Assembly (NCBI GenBank): GCA_007844125.1
Contig: CM017563.1
Coordinates: 37,888,019 to 37,952,018 of the forward strand
Reading direction: 5' to 3'
Source: Sinonovacula constricta
Taxonomy: Eukaryota; Mollusca; Bivalvia; Cardiida; Solecurtidae
DNA length: 64,000 nucleotides
The position numbers and the translations under genes are program-made. Positions within the stretch are counted from its first letter, which is position 1. Each line of letters opens with the position of its first letter. Below the pieces are notes generated by a model, which was given only the letters and a program-made list of their open reading frames with translations, made no database searches and was not told the origin of the DNA. Shown here in pieces: positions 33,540-44,979 of the stretch.

Positions 33540-34130
33540 GTTGAGGGGGTGGTAGTGCGGTGGTAGTTGTTGAGGGAGTGGTAGTGCGATGGTAGTTGTT
33601 GAGGGGGGGGGGGGGGTAGCGCGGTGGTAGTTGTTGAGGGTGGTGGTAATGCGATGGTAGTTGTTGAGGGAGTGGTAATGCGATGGTAGTTGTTGAGGGA
33701 GTGGTAGTGCGAGGGTAGTTGTTGAGGGAGTGGTAGTGCGGTGGTAGTTGTTGAGGGAGTGGTAGTGCGGTGGTAGTTGTTGAGGGGGTGGTAGTGCGAT
33801 GGTAGTTGTTGAGGGGGGTGGTAGTGCGATGGTAGTTGTTGAGGGGGTGGTAGTGCGGTGGTAGTTGTTTAGGGGGTGGTAGTGCGGTGGTAGTTGTTGA
33901 GGGGGTGGTAGTGCGATGGTAGTTGTTGAGGGGGTGGTAGTGCGGTGGTAGTTGTTGAGGGTGGTGGTAATGCGATGGTAGTTGGTAAGGGAGTGGTAGT
34001 GCGATGGTAGTTGTTGAAGGGGTGGTAGTGCGGTGGTAGTTGTTGAGGGGGTGGTAGTGCGATGGCAGTTGTTGAGGGAGTGGTAGTGCGATGGTAGTTG
34101 TTGAGGGGGTGGTAGTGCAATGGTTGGTGT
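33540..34130. repeat. G-rich minisatellite, unit about 29 bp, about 20 units
   Basis: The unit is roughly GGTAGTGCGRTGGTAGTTGT followed by TGAGGGGGT, with variants in the G-run (including a 12-13 G run near 33603). The G-strand is wholly on the plus strand. Confidence 0.95.
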
Positions 34131-34139
34131 GGTGGTTAT

Positions 34140-35285
34140 GGGCTTTGGTGGTCGTTGTATTCTTGGCGGTGATTGGGTAATGGGGTTGGTTGACGTGGTT
34201 TAACTTAGGGTTATGGTAATAAAGAGGTTATTGGTTGCAGTCGTGCTTGTCGTGGTCGTGGTGACGTCGGTTGCTACAGTGTAAGCAGTTTTCTAGTCGC
34301 GTTTTTTTTGTCAAATACCCTTAAATTGAAAGATAAGAGGCAAATTACTAAAGCAAGCACTGAGATCAACATTCAATATGAGATGGGTTTTTTTTTTCAA
34401 TAAAATCGGACAGATTGTTTGTTCAATATTCAAGCCCGGTTTTGAATTAAAACGGTTCCGCAATATGAATGGGTAATTGATTTGCCGAGTGAACACTGCG
34501 TTTATTAACCAGAGGTGTCACCATTTGTATAAATTACAAATCGATAAGCAGATTGTCCACATGTTCGATAACCATAAGTTGGGCATTAGCACGCTTGGTG
34601 TAGCACAGCGATACGCCGACACCCCGAGCCGCGGGTTGTAGGAGTAAAATTGATTTGGTGCTGCCATATATCAAATAATTCTCAGTAAAAATTTCACTGA
34701 AAACAACTCTGTCTCAGTTGGTGAATATAAATGCATGCATGCCCATTCGGAACACCTCCGGAAATAGTCGAGTAAATACGAATGTATATCTACCTACTCG
34801 GAACACCTCGGCTCCCTCCACCAGAAGAGAGCAATGATACAATATAAGACAAAGCAATTAATAATACAAATTACGAAATGTGTTCACTGTGAAAGCAACA
34901 CTGGTTTGCCTCAAGTAAACAATAAAAACAACAACAACAAAAAACAACAACAACAAAAAACAACAACAACAAACTAGAAGATTGAATTAATGCAATGAAG
35001 TCGTACCCCACTCACACAACTTCAGCTAGGTAGCTAGAATCCCGTTTGATATCGGTCATTCGTTTGGATCTTTTTGTTTGTTCGTAAAGCTCGTTGAAGA
35101 AATATCAATACTCAATGTAGCAAGTAGAGCTCTTCAACGGGTGAAGGGTGTATTTGTTTTACGAGTTGTAAATTGTGCTGAGCTACCCCGAACATTTGAA
35201 AATATGCCTCCATCTTATTTACTTTTATTTCCTTCATTCTTTAATCTTCTATGTATTTTCTGCTTCTTTCCTATACATGACGAAG
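34140..35285. other. Intergenic with a short CAACAA repeat
   Basis: A CAACAA/AAAAAC repeat lies at about 34921-34975. A possible decayed tRNA-like fragment lies near 34590-34645. Nothing else is supported. Confidence 0.5.
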
Positions 35286-35289
35286 CAGA

Positions 35290-35450
35290 CAGAGTCGCCG
35301 ACTTGTAATTCCTCAGCCCCTCACCGCGTGGGTTCGAGTCCTTGTCGCGGCGGGAACTTTCATGAGGGAGATTTTTCCATATAACCTGAAGTGCGTCGGT
35401 GGTTCTACCCAGACATAAGTCTAGGGGTCTTATTCCACCAATAATTAGCT
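35290..35450 (+). mobile_element. SINE-C, diverged
   Basis: Has the B-box region GTGGGTTCGAGTCCTTG, then the family blocks GTGCGTCGGTGGTTCTACCC and GACATAAGTCTAGGGGTCTT. Confidence 0.75.
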
Positions 35451-35547
35451 GGACGTCACCAAAAGGGTCATTATCGCGTCAGTGCAAGGTAACAACAAAA
35501 CCTATACCATATAACGAACCGCAAAATAACTTCTTACATCGACTTAT

Positions 35548-35770
35548 GAACCTGGTAGCGCAATTGGTAGAGCATTGGCCACAGGGACGGGAGGTACCGG
35601 TTCAAACCCAGGCCGCTACATAGTCGTTAAATCTTAGTGGTATGGCTCCCTACTTAACGTTCAAGTAACTATACGTAAGGGTAGTTCCATGACTAGTTTG
35701 TCCGCTTTCAGGATAACGTGAATGGTGTGGTATCATATCAGGTGTTCAAGGCATGTCATAATCTATGATG
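35548..35770 (+). mobile_element. SINE-A, 3'-truncated
   Basis: Head GAACCTGGTAGCGCAATTGG with B-box region CCGGTTCAAACCC. The body continues to the 'ggtgttcaaggcatg' block and then stops. Confidence 0.8.
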
Positions 35771-35796
35771 GAAACTAAGAAACATATTCTGTCATC

Positions 35797-35797
<1 letters not shown>

Positions 35798-35839
<42 letters not shown>

Positions 35840-36056
35840 CTCTCTTTCTCTGTCACTCTGTCCTCTTCTCTTTCCCTCTCTTCTCTTTCTATCTCTCTCT
35901 CCCCTCCCTCCCTCCCTTTCTCTCTCTCTCCCTCTCTCTCTCTTCCTCCCTCCCTCCTTCCCTCTCCCCCCCTCTCTCTCTCTCTCTTCTTCTCTTTCTC
36001 TCTCTTCTATTTCTCTCTCTCCCACCCTCTCTCTCTCTCTCTCTCTCTCTCCCTTA

Positions 36057-36087
<31 letters not shown>

Positions 36088-36098
36088 TCTCTCTCTTA
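35798..36098. repeat. Polypyrimidine (CT)n tract
   Basis: About 300 bases of nearly pure C/T on the plus strand. Confidence 0.97.
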
Positions 36099-36713
36099 TT
36101 AATGGATCAATTTTTCGTGTCGTGCAATACGCTTGCTTGCAATTTTCTTATTTTTGATCTCGCCCAATTTGCATTATTCTACAAACGTCGAGTCAGCATT
36201 TGATGAAACGTGCTAACTGGTATTTTACACAAACATGTTTACCGCTACTTTGTGGTGCAGCCTAACTGCATTGGGGGTGGATACAGATACCGAGAAATCA
36301 ATATTAGCGACTTGCAAAATTTATATATGGCATTCACAGCCTCTGTCATACCACCGAAAATTGAAGATTTACAAACCCAAGTAGGCCTATTCAATAATAA
36401 TAAAATGCTTTTGATCGTTGAATTAAACCGCCAGTACACCTGCTATTTATACTGAATTATAAAAAAATCTCGCATATTACCAAATTTAATATTAGATATC
36501 ACTGACTACTCATAAAGACCCAAGATTTGGGCTTTACAATGCTCCGGTCCACTTCTCTGGTTTGCCTATTATGATTATCCGGATTATGACAGCTGTCTGA
36601 CTCATAAAAGGACGATTGGAAAAAATCCCCTACAAACAGATTTCCACATAATGCTGACAGAATAAAAGTTTTGAGAAAAGTGATCCAACCTCACCCGTCT
36701 GATATTTTGGAGA

Positions 36714-36802
36714 TTTAGAGAGAAAGAGAAAGAGAGAGATAGATAAAGACAGAGAGAGATATAGAGACGGAGAGAGGACACATAGACAGACAAAAGATAG
36801 AT

Positions 36803-36843
<41 letters not shown>

Positions 36844-36889
36844 AAGAGAAAGACAGAAAGAGACTGTCTGTACGACAGACAGACTGTCT

Positions 36890-36947
<58 letters not shown>

Positions 36948-37012
36948 TAGACGGAAATATGAAGACATAAAGACGGAGGAAGAGAGAGAGAAGGAGACAG
37001 AAAGACACAGAG
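36714..37012. repeat. Polypurine (GA)n tract with (GACA)n core
   Basis: GA-rich on the plus strand, with a GACA core at about 36888-36942. It has opposite purine polarity to the CT tract 600 bases upstream. Confidence 0.96.
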
Positions 37013-37479
37013 AGAGAACATTCCGCAATCCTCAAACAAGACCTTCTGCCTTTGTCTGACAGTCATTAACACTTTTAAATTCAATTATACTTTTACTTGT
37101 CTAGCTGATAATGAATTATATAATTTGTAAAAAAAAACAAAAAAACAACAGCATTACGCGTCCAGACATATTCTTCTTGGCCTATCTTTCATTATCTACA
37201 GGATTAACTAAAACAAGATTATCTCAGTGGGTGTGTGACCCAAATCAATAGATTTAACCATTCATGTATCTATGCTTTAATCATTAATACACCAAATACT
37301 CCGTTTATGTGTTCTCATCTTAACCACTACACTTACCTGCTACCTGTTTCATTATCATTATTTCCTTGTTAACCCATCTTCTGAATACATGTATCGTAGT
37401 TATCTGCTCATATGTTAAAGATGGTATCCGACCAAATGCCTATATCAAATTCATGTAACAATACCTTACCACTGGTTTG

Positions 37480-37660
37480 GGGAATAAGGACATAATTTCT
37501 GCATAAACTCATACTTTAGTATAAGTAAAGGCGGTTTTGAACACTGACTGCAATGTTAGACAGTAAAAATCAAGATAAAAAAAAAAACTCTATAAAGTCG
37601 TCATTTCCAAATTTATAAATAAGCATGCTTGGGATCTCTGCTAAAATAGAAATCCCACAC
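37480..37660 (+). repeat. Dispersed repeat R1, partial
   Basis: Blocks 'gcataaactcatactttag', TTTTGAACACTGAC and TTTATAAATAAGCATGCTTG. Confidence 0.55.
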
Positions 37661-37849
37661 TTTGTTTTAGCAATCATTTTTACGACAGTGTAAGATCAAA
37701 GAGTTTTTATGCAGTTCAAATTTACTTGTAATAGGGGCGGATCAAGACAAAAAATTGTGGGGTGGGGGTGAGAATCAAAATCCATTCAACTATTCAAAAC
37801 TGTGAATTCAATTTTTTTGTAAAATTCTTACTTAGGATTACTTGATTAT

Positions 37850-38575
37850 TGTTTTTTCTATCGTCCCACTAGCAGTATGGTTGTTATTTTGTTATTGGGA
37901 GACTGTGTCAACTTAAAGCCGATATAGTGCTGCCTTTATTGTGTATAGTATGTGTATATCATGCCTTGAATATACCAGTCCTATTATATTGACACCGGGT
38001 CGACCATTCGTGGAGTTACCGTAGGTCTATATGTTTGTCATTAAGAAAGGAGCTACACCACTACCATTTAAACGACCGACCGCAATAGCTCAGGTGGTAG
38101 AGCGTCGGCTTGCGGATCGGGAGGTCGTGGGTTCGAACCCCGGCCGAGTCAGACCAAAGACTTTAAAATTGGTAGTATTGCTTCCCTCCTAACGCTCGGG
38201 GCTAAGGCGACAGCATTACGCCTGACTCGTCGGTGTCAGTATAATGGACTGGCCAGGTTCAGTGCCTGGGCACCTCATAAGCGCCCCTGTGCTATAATGA
38301 TAGAAATGTCGCTGCACAGTATCGGCAAAAATGCCGGCTAATCCTATCCCATCCAATTTAAACGACATTAAAATGTCGCTGCCTGAGGTTTTTTTAACCC
38401 TGGACTTCCCGGCTTGTGCTACCGTAGGTGTCAGACGTAAGATCAGACGTTTTTTTTTTGCTTAAACGTTAGCAAGGGGTCAATACCACTATAATTTTTA
38501 AGGACTTTTGTATGTCTCGGCCTAGGATCGAATCTAGGACCTCCCGAACCGGACATTGACGATTTGACGGTGGAT
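37850..38575 (-). mobile_element. SINE-A (minus) interrupted by a nested SINE-B
   Basis: The SINE-A tail and body run 37850-38076, with GACACCGGGTCGACCATTCG and GGAGCTACACCACTACC. Head-side sequence reappears after the insert and includes the B-box region GGCCTAGGATCGAATCTAGG near 38519. A short extra segment near 38367-38460 is unexplained. Confidence 0.75.
38077..38356 (+). mobile_element. SINE-B (tRNA-derived), full length with target-site duplication
   Basis: It starts with the tRNA-like CGACCGCAATAGCTCAGGTG and has B box GGGTTCGAACCCCGG. It is flanked by the direct repeat TTTAAACGAC at 38067-38076 and 38357-38366. The duplication lies within the SINE-A body, so this insertion is the younger one. 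Confidence 0.92.
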
Positions 38576-38797
38576 AGATCTACAGGCTTATGCATGTCGT
38601 GAATGTCGCTCAAACGACAGAAAAATAGCACATACATGTATTACACAGTCTGCATTATCTGTAGTGCGCTTACGATGTCTATTCATTACATAATCATTAA
38701 TTCTAAATCATGGTTTCGTCTGTACACCATTGAACAATATGCTCATCTACGCTTAGGAACACGCCACTTAGCCGTTGATATAATTAAATAATTATCA

Positions 38798-38910
38798 TGT
38801 GGGATATGGCATGTTATACACAGTGAAGGCAGCACTATATCTGCTTCAAGTGGACACCGTCTCCAGATAACTGAAATACTGTTGGTGGGACGATTAACCC
38901 AATAAACATA
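38798..38910 (+). mobile_element. SINE-A, 3' fragment
   Basis: Contains only the 3' body and tail: GCAGCACTATATCTGCTTCA, GGACACCGTCTCCAGATAAC and CCCAATAAAC. Confidence 0.85.
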
Positions 38911-39315
38911 AACATAGTATCTTTAGTATAAGTGACTGGGTAAGATTGGTTTTTGAATTGTGGGGTTTGAACTAATATTATTGTAAAAGCTACATGGCTG
39001 GAACAAGATCGTTATCTTTATCTTGGTCGTCTATTTAATCCTTGATATCGGTACAACATACTCAGATATAGGTCATCGTTTTGATCTAGAATTTGAAATG
39101 TCATATTGTTATTCAATGCAGTATTTGTGTTGTCTAATTATTTTTAAATATGCTTGCATATGTTAAATTCGTGCACGTTTGACGATTCAGTTATAGTTTG
39201 CGGTTATATCTGGATGGTGCACAAGGAAGAATACCAGAGATATAATGCAAAATTTTTGTTTTGTTTAATTGTATTATAAATACGTTGCAGTTACAGAGTT
39301 AAGGTCAATATAGCT

Positions 39316-39522
39316 ATTTTGGGAGAGGAAGAGCCAAGAGAGATGTCTGGGTAGAACTGCAGGCGCTTTGTAGGTCAGCTGGACCCCCCCCCCCCCCCCC
39401 CCCCCCCAACTCCCTACCAACCCCCTACCAAGTACTTCGCGTCGACCTGGACTCAAACCCACGCGGTGAAAGGCGAACGGTCAGAGCAGTAAGGGACTCT
39501 ACCACTACGCAACGGGAGCCCT
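39316..39522 (-). mobile_element. SINE-C with poly(C) expansion
   Basis: Family blocks GAGATGTCTGGGTAGAACTG, GTAGGTCAGCTGG and GACTCAAACCCACGCGGTGA are present. A run of 24 C (39384-39407) sits where the family normally reads GAAGACCTTCC. Confidence 0.8.
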
Positions 39523-39529
39523 TTTAAAA

Positions 39530-40140
39530 TTTAAGTTATAATATGAAACACAGTAGTAATACCTTTGGATATTTTTAACCTGGGTCCAGTGAAAATAAGT
39601 TGCTGCAAGACTGCAGTTAAAAGTGGTGTTTTCTCATTTAAATTGACATTTTTATAACATACCAAAAAAGGCACGCAAGAAACTAGCGACATTCTTTCTA
39701 AATTTCCTCATATTCACAAAACAACACAATATCCCTACACATATTTAAACTATTAAATCAATACCATACCTTACGTCAGTTATAATTTCCACACAGCTCA
39801 CTAAAGTCGCAGTTGTATCCCATATTTGAAAACACAAAATGTCTAAAGCTTCCCAATGCAGTGTGAATGGTTTGTCTGGACGAGAAGAAATAATCACGGT
39901 GCAATTGTTTGTGCCGTGCCATATAATGAAGTAAGTAAACCGGGTAGGGTATTCTTTATATGGTCATTATTATAGATAGCTCGTACAAACAGCAAGGCCG
40001 GGGTGTAAAATCTACACTAAAAGTATGGCTTGCTGAGAGTGTCAAAAGAAGGAATAACAGCGTGATATCTGTCGATATTCGAAACTCTTCTATTAAACTG
40101 TATCGATAAAATCATCTTGGCGAAATCTGGTCGAAGAACT
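39530..40140. other. Intergenic, nothing recognised
   Basis: No supported frame or repeat. Confidence 0.5.
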
Positions 40141-40154
40141 TGCAGGAAGTTAAG

Positions 40155-40405
40155 GCTTCCAAATCAAATATTTTTTATGTTACAAAAATTATGTTTTTGA
40201 ATGTATTTGTCGCTGAAACATTTTTAGCTGAAGCATTTCTGTAAGCACCGATATGAAATAAGAAATCGTTCAAACAAGTATTCCAGATCAAACGCTTTTC
40301 CTAGTTTCAAAAATTGTGTTTTTGAATGTATTTGTCGCTGAAACATTTTCAGCTGAAGCATTTTTATTAGTACCGATAAGAAATAAGAAAGCGTTCATAC
40401 GAGGT
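40155..40405. repeat. Tandem duplication, unit about 122 bp
   Basis: Two adjacent copies share TTTTTGAATGTATTTGTCGC, TGAAACATTTT.AGCTGAAGC and CCGATA.GAAATAAGAAA, with moderate divergence. Confidence 0.85.
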
Positions 40406-40641
40406 AGTATTTCCTTTTCTCTACTCTAACTTTATACCAAAATAATATTAAATTAATGTAGAGCATTATTTCTTTTATTCGTTTCTCACTATTCGCACTG
40501 ATTGTTTACCAACACAATAAGGTAAAGGTTAATAATTGTTTGATTATCATGCGCTTTATCAATGAGTTTATCGCATAATAACATTACTAACCTGCAATAA
40601 AGAGACAGTTTTTCAACAGATTACTAATTGTTAATAAAGAA

Positions 40642-40780
40642 ATAGAGGATCTGGTATGAGTGTTCATTAGATACTGAAAAAAATTAACGATTTGGATGAA
40701 ATGATACTAAACGAAGCTCTGCCGAGACAACGAATTTAATATTCTTAGTATCTAATGAACACGAATATTAGATTCTATTT
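40642..40780. mobile_element. Small foldback element
   Basis: The left arm ending GTGTTCATTAGATACT and the right arm starting AGTATCTAATGAACAC are inverted copies. The outer parts (ATAGAGGATCT and AGATTCTAT) pair less well. The interior is about 70 bases and non-coding. Confidence 0.5.
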
Positions 40781-40789
40781 AGCACATAA

Positions 40790-42035
40790 CCAAAACATCA
40801 GCTGTTTCTTGTTTACAATGCATCATCTTTTTTATAGTATGAACAGTCGGCCTTGACATGTGTTATTCGGTTTGGGAGAATCAGCACAAAAAAATAGTTC
40901 CACACTTTATTCGACCATTTTCCATAAAGAAGGAACATATTCGTTTATAACATGACTAAAATGTTATTTTTTATTAATTAAAATAAAATTGTCCATTAAA
41001 ATGCATTAAACGGCGACAACAATGTGATCAGCAAATGACATATACACTTCACAAACTTAATGACGTCACACTACAAAAACTAACTAGTGTGTTATAAAAA
41101 ATAACGCATGAGTGTTACCTCACGCTCGCGCTGTAGATTAAGTGATAAAATAATTTAATTAATGAAACGATAAAAAAATCACTTATTGACCATAGAGCAA
41201 GCCTCTTAAAGCATTCTAAAGCTGAAGAGTTATATACTTTGATTGACGCATATAAAATTTCAGTTATTTTCCTGTTTTTAGATTCACATTATTCTAGTCT
41301 TGCCATGATGTTTGTCTTGATGTTCTAATCACAAATATGCATTTGAGATTGGACGTCACAATAATAAATCACGTTGCGAAAGTCTGTGTACGTATTGTTT
41401 AGAAAAGTCCAAATGCACATGTTATTAAAGATGAATTCCGTGTAATTTTATCTGTCCTAGAAACAATGGACCTAGAAACCAGTTTTTACTTAGTTGGTAC
41501 GAAGGGTGTAGAGATAGAATGATGTTTTTAAACCTGATGACATCAAATAATGATTTAGTATTAAAACAATTATTTGATTTTGTTTATGGAATTATGAAAA
41601 GATGAAGATAAATATAATGACATAAACATTTTGTATAACTGTATAATTATGCAAATTGTATCATGGGCTTAAGACCCTTATGTACAAATACAATTTCTGT
41701 TCTGTGCTGTCCTACTTTTGAAACCCTTTTAATATTGAACTGCTTTGTGTGAATGTCTTTTCCTCGACAGAAGCTTGGACATCTGTCCCCTACCATTACA
41801 CGTATAACAGTTACGGGAGCCTTAGGTGAGATGTAGTGGAAGATTTGAAATATGGCTATTGCACTGTCAATTTCAACATCTAAATGATATATTTCGATAA
41901 TTCAAATTTATCAGTTCATCGTCAAAATGAACGTAAAGACACAGGAAAGCCAGAGTAGGAAACGCGATATTTTGAAGAAGCAAACTGAAGTCACCATGTT
42001 AAGAAAAATGCACTATCCTTGGCAACCATGTTTTG
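40790..42035. other. Intergenic; possible LINE 3' stub near its end
   Basis: AT-rich with no genes. The stretch ending at 41693-41711 (TTTCTGTTCTGTGCTGTCC) resembles the 3' tail of the intronic LINE. Confidence 0.45.
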
Positions 42036-42039
42036 TTTT

Positions 42040-42278
42040 TGATTTTATTTTTGAAATACATTGCAGCGACCAATTATGATCTTTATAGCAACGTCCAGCT
42101 TTTTTGTGGATGAAGACCCCAGACATATGTCTGGGAAGAACCATCGGCGCACCGCAAATAAGCTGGAAGACCTTCCCACATTTAAGTCCTTCGCCCCGAA
42201 TGGGACTCAAACCCGCGCAGCGAGAGGCTTAGCAGTAAGAGGAGTTAAGCATCGGCGACTCTACCACTACGCCTCTGA
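42040..42278 (-). mobile_element. SINE-C (tRNA-derived), near full length
   Basis: The tail side TTTTTGAAATACATTGCAGC is followed by GACCCCAGACATATGTCTGG, GGAAGACCTTCCCACATTTA and the head with B-box region GGGACTCAAACCC, ending CCACTACGCCTC. Confidence 0.88.
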
Positions 42279-42560
42279 AAAAACATTTTTAAAACAAACA
42301 AAAAATCTATTTTCAGCAGATTTTGTCACCTTAAGACGGCAGTAAGGACGATGCACAGTTAATAGAAAAAGCTTTTATAATCTGTTCTGTATTAGGTGCC
42401 TACTACGGATGTACAATTCGTCTTGACTCCATATTTGCTTCAACAATAGAATTTGTTCTTCACTTCATTATAATCTCGTTGTGTTGATAGATATATATGC
42501 ATTTGTATATCTATACTCAGCGGTTTGTTTGTATTACTCACAATTTGGTATGTAAACCAC

Positions 42561-43021
42561 TAGTGTTGGGAAATCGGTTGCAAATCATAATCGATCATCG
42601 GTTGGAATCGGTTGCCACTTCCGACGCGATTTCACCGATTATAATCGGTTTATTAATCTACGCAGTGTTATGTTCACAAATGGTTTTTTGATTAGTAACT
42701 TTAATAACTACTCAAAACTATAGTGTACTTGCTACCACTTTTTACAAAACATTTGGTGTTTCAAGGACAAAATACACATTTTTCACTTGCTTTCTATTTT
42801 AATATTAGCTCCTAAATCTCACGGGCCGCCATTTAAATTTTCAGAGTGATTTCCCTTTACGACCGGATACATGTAGGTGTAAAAGCCGTAACCCGTTCCT
42901 TTATTTGGAGTGCGTTCGCACTCTTCTGTTAATCGATTATGAGAGAATGACATCGATTATCGACATCGAGAAGCTTTTACACGCCGCTAATCGATATCTT
43001 CCGATCATCGGCGCATCACTA
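42561..43021. mobile_element. hAT-like MITE with 8-bp target-site duplication
   Basis: Terminal inverted repeats begin TAGTGTTGGGAAATCGG on the left and TAGTGATGCGCCGATGATCGG on the right (reverse complement). The flanks are TAAACCAC (42553-42560) and TACACCAC (43022-43029), seven of eight bases matching, the duplication length typical of hAT. Subterminal ATCGATTA-type motifs are repeated on both sides. No transposase is inside. Confidence 0.75.
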
Positions 43022-43877
43022 TACACCACAGTTCATTCTTTTTACAATACGTTTGTTTTCTTCATTTTTCACGCATTCTTGTTTCTTGTATCGCCTTTTG
43101 TTATTTATGATAAAATTCTATGTTATAATACGGTGATAACCAGTAAAAAGTTGAAAGTCGTTAATCAGAAAGATGTTTATGACACGTTGAATACACCGTA
43201 TCAAAAATGTGGGGCCTACGCTTTGACACGTTAAGCTTCCGCGGCGGTATGAAACAGATAAAGTACCTATTTAAGGGATATCGATAAACGAGAATAATGG
43301 GATAACCTTGATTACTTCCCTTATGTCTGAGGCAAAATTCTTATTGTAAATATGAGGAAAAAGACTTCACGTTTAAATATTGATCGCGTTTTTCTTAGTT
43401 TCTTCCTTGGTAAAGATTTAATTATATTATTTACTTTCTGTTGCCAGTAGTTAAATTCTAAATAAGTCGTCGAGAAAATATATGTATATGTATATAAATC
43501 TGCGAAAACGTAATCTAATTAATGTAATATACTTATATTCTTAGTTGAGCTTTGCAAAGAAAAGTAAGTACTGAAGCACACACACATAGTTATATCGCAG
43601 TTACTTATCCGTCTCTAAAATACGTCTACTTCAGCATATCTATTTTAGCAAACCACGTTTCCGCCAGCATAATTAAGCCCATTTACTTCACCTTCATTAA
43701 TTTATGACCACTTAAAGGTGATATACAACAGTTTTCTTATATTAAATAAATAAATAAATGCAACAATAACCTATTTCTGTATTGGTGAAACTGGGCATAG
43801 ATTTTACAGGGGCGTATCCAGAAAATGTTTGAGCGGGGTATGAATCAAGATCTATTCAACTTTATCGCATTAAACAC

Positions 43878-43928
43878 TAGATGTGTGTGTGTGTGTATTT
43901 CGTACACACACACACACACACACGCACG

Positions 43929-43994
<66 letters not shown>

Positions 43995-44010
43995 CACACA
44001 CAAACACACA

Positions 44011-44051
<41 letters not shown>

Positions 44052-44092
44052 ACTCACACACACACACACACACACAAACAAACACACACACA
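43878..44092. repeat. (CA)n microsatellite
   Basis: About 215 bases of CA with CGCA and CAAA variants. It directly abuts the left edge of the tandem array. Confidence 0.96.
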
Positions 44093-44900
44093 GAGTAAGG
44101 GACCTTAACCTCGACTTAACCAGTCGACAGACAAAACTTACTTTAAAAGCTTAGGTTTTTTACTCTTACGAGTATGTGCTTACACAACCCTACCTTTGTA
44201 CCTGGTTGGTGGGGTGGGAGTAGGGTTGGGTTATGGGGGGGGGGACCCACCTGGATCCATCCCTGAGATTTTGCGTTCATTAACTTATAAATTAGTCTAA
44301 GTAAAGGTTTTGAACACTATCTCGGTTGTCAGAAAGTAAAAGTACATAAAAATCGCTCTAAATTTACATTCTTTCAAGACGTATAACTAAGCACCTTCGT
44401 TATTTCTGCCAAAGATCTCGATCACCCGGATGGTGATATAATGTAATTTTGAAGTATGTTGTCACGTGGTTTGCTTAGTCTAAAAATCGTATGAAGCTTT
44501 GTTCTGAAAAGTATACCGTTTTGTTTCAAGAGGGGTGTTGTAGTTCAGTTACACTGGACTGAATGATATCAACAAACAACATTTAGCGAGATATTTTCAG
44601 GTTAAAGTAAGTTCTTTAATTTTTTGATTGATTGAGAAAAGAAAAATGGGCACAGAATTTCGATAACCACCTTTAAACGAGTGATATAAAGCTATCAAAC
44701 TTACTTATGGAGTAGCACTTGAACGGAAGTAAAACTTCAATTAGTCTTGGGTGTAACTTCCACAAGCCCTCAACATCGACTTAAAATGTCTTAATGAATC
44801 TTAATAACAAGCTGAATAATAATAAAAAAGGACTGCCAAGTGGAAGTTGTTTCGAACGTCTAGTTATTTTAACATCACTTTAATATAAGGATTCGCTTAT

Positions 44901-44979
44901 ATGAACAATTTAAAGTTAGCAATGAAAAGATACGCGCGTGTGATAGGACTGTTTGTTCTGTTTCTGATGCACTGTCAGG
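44901..44979 (+). CDS. Copy A exon 1, signal peptide
   Basis: ATG followed by a basic N-region and a hydrophobic core 'VIGLFVLFLMHC', then donor GTAAAA in phase 1. A second in-frame ATG lies seven codons downstream (residue 8) and would also keep the signal peptide. Confidence 0.88.

Noticed and set aside
32809..34120. Long frames rich in Val, Gly, Thr or Pro/His on both strands
   Set aside because: They are translations of GGT triplets and the 29-bp minisatellite; every frame is open because the repeat lacks stops.
35765..37084. Leu/Ser-rich frames resembling membrane proteins
   Set aside because: They arise from CT and GA repeats.
42905..43234. 109-residue frame overlapping the hAT-like MITE
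   Set aside because: It crosses the element boundary and target-site duplication, so it cannot be an old coding unit; no motif seen.
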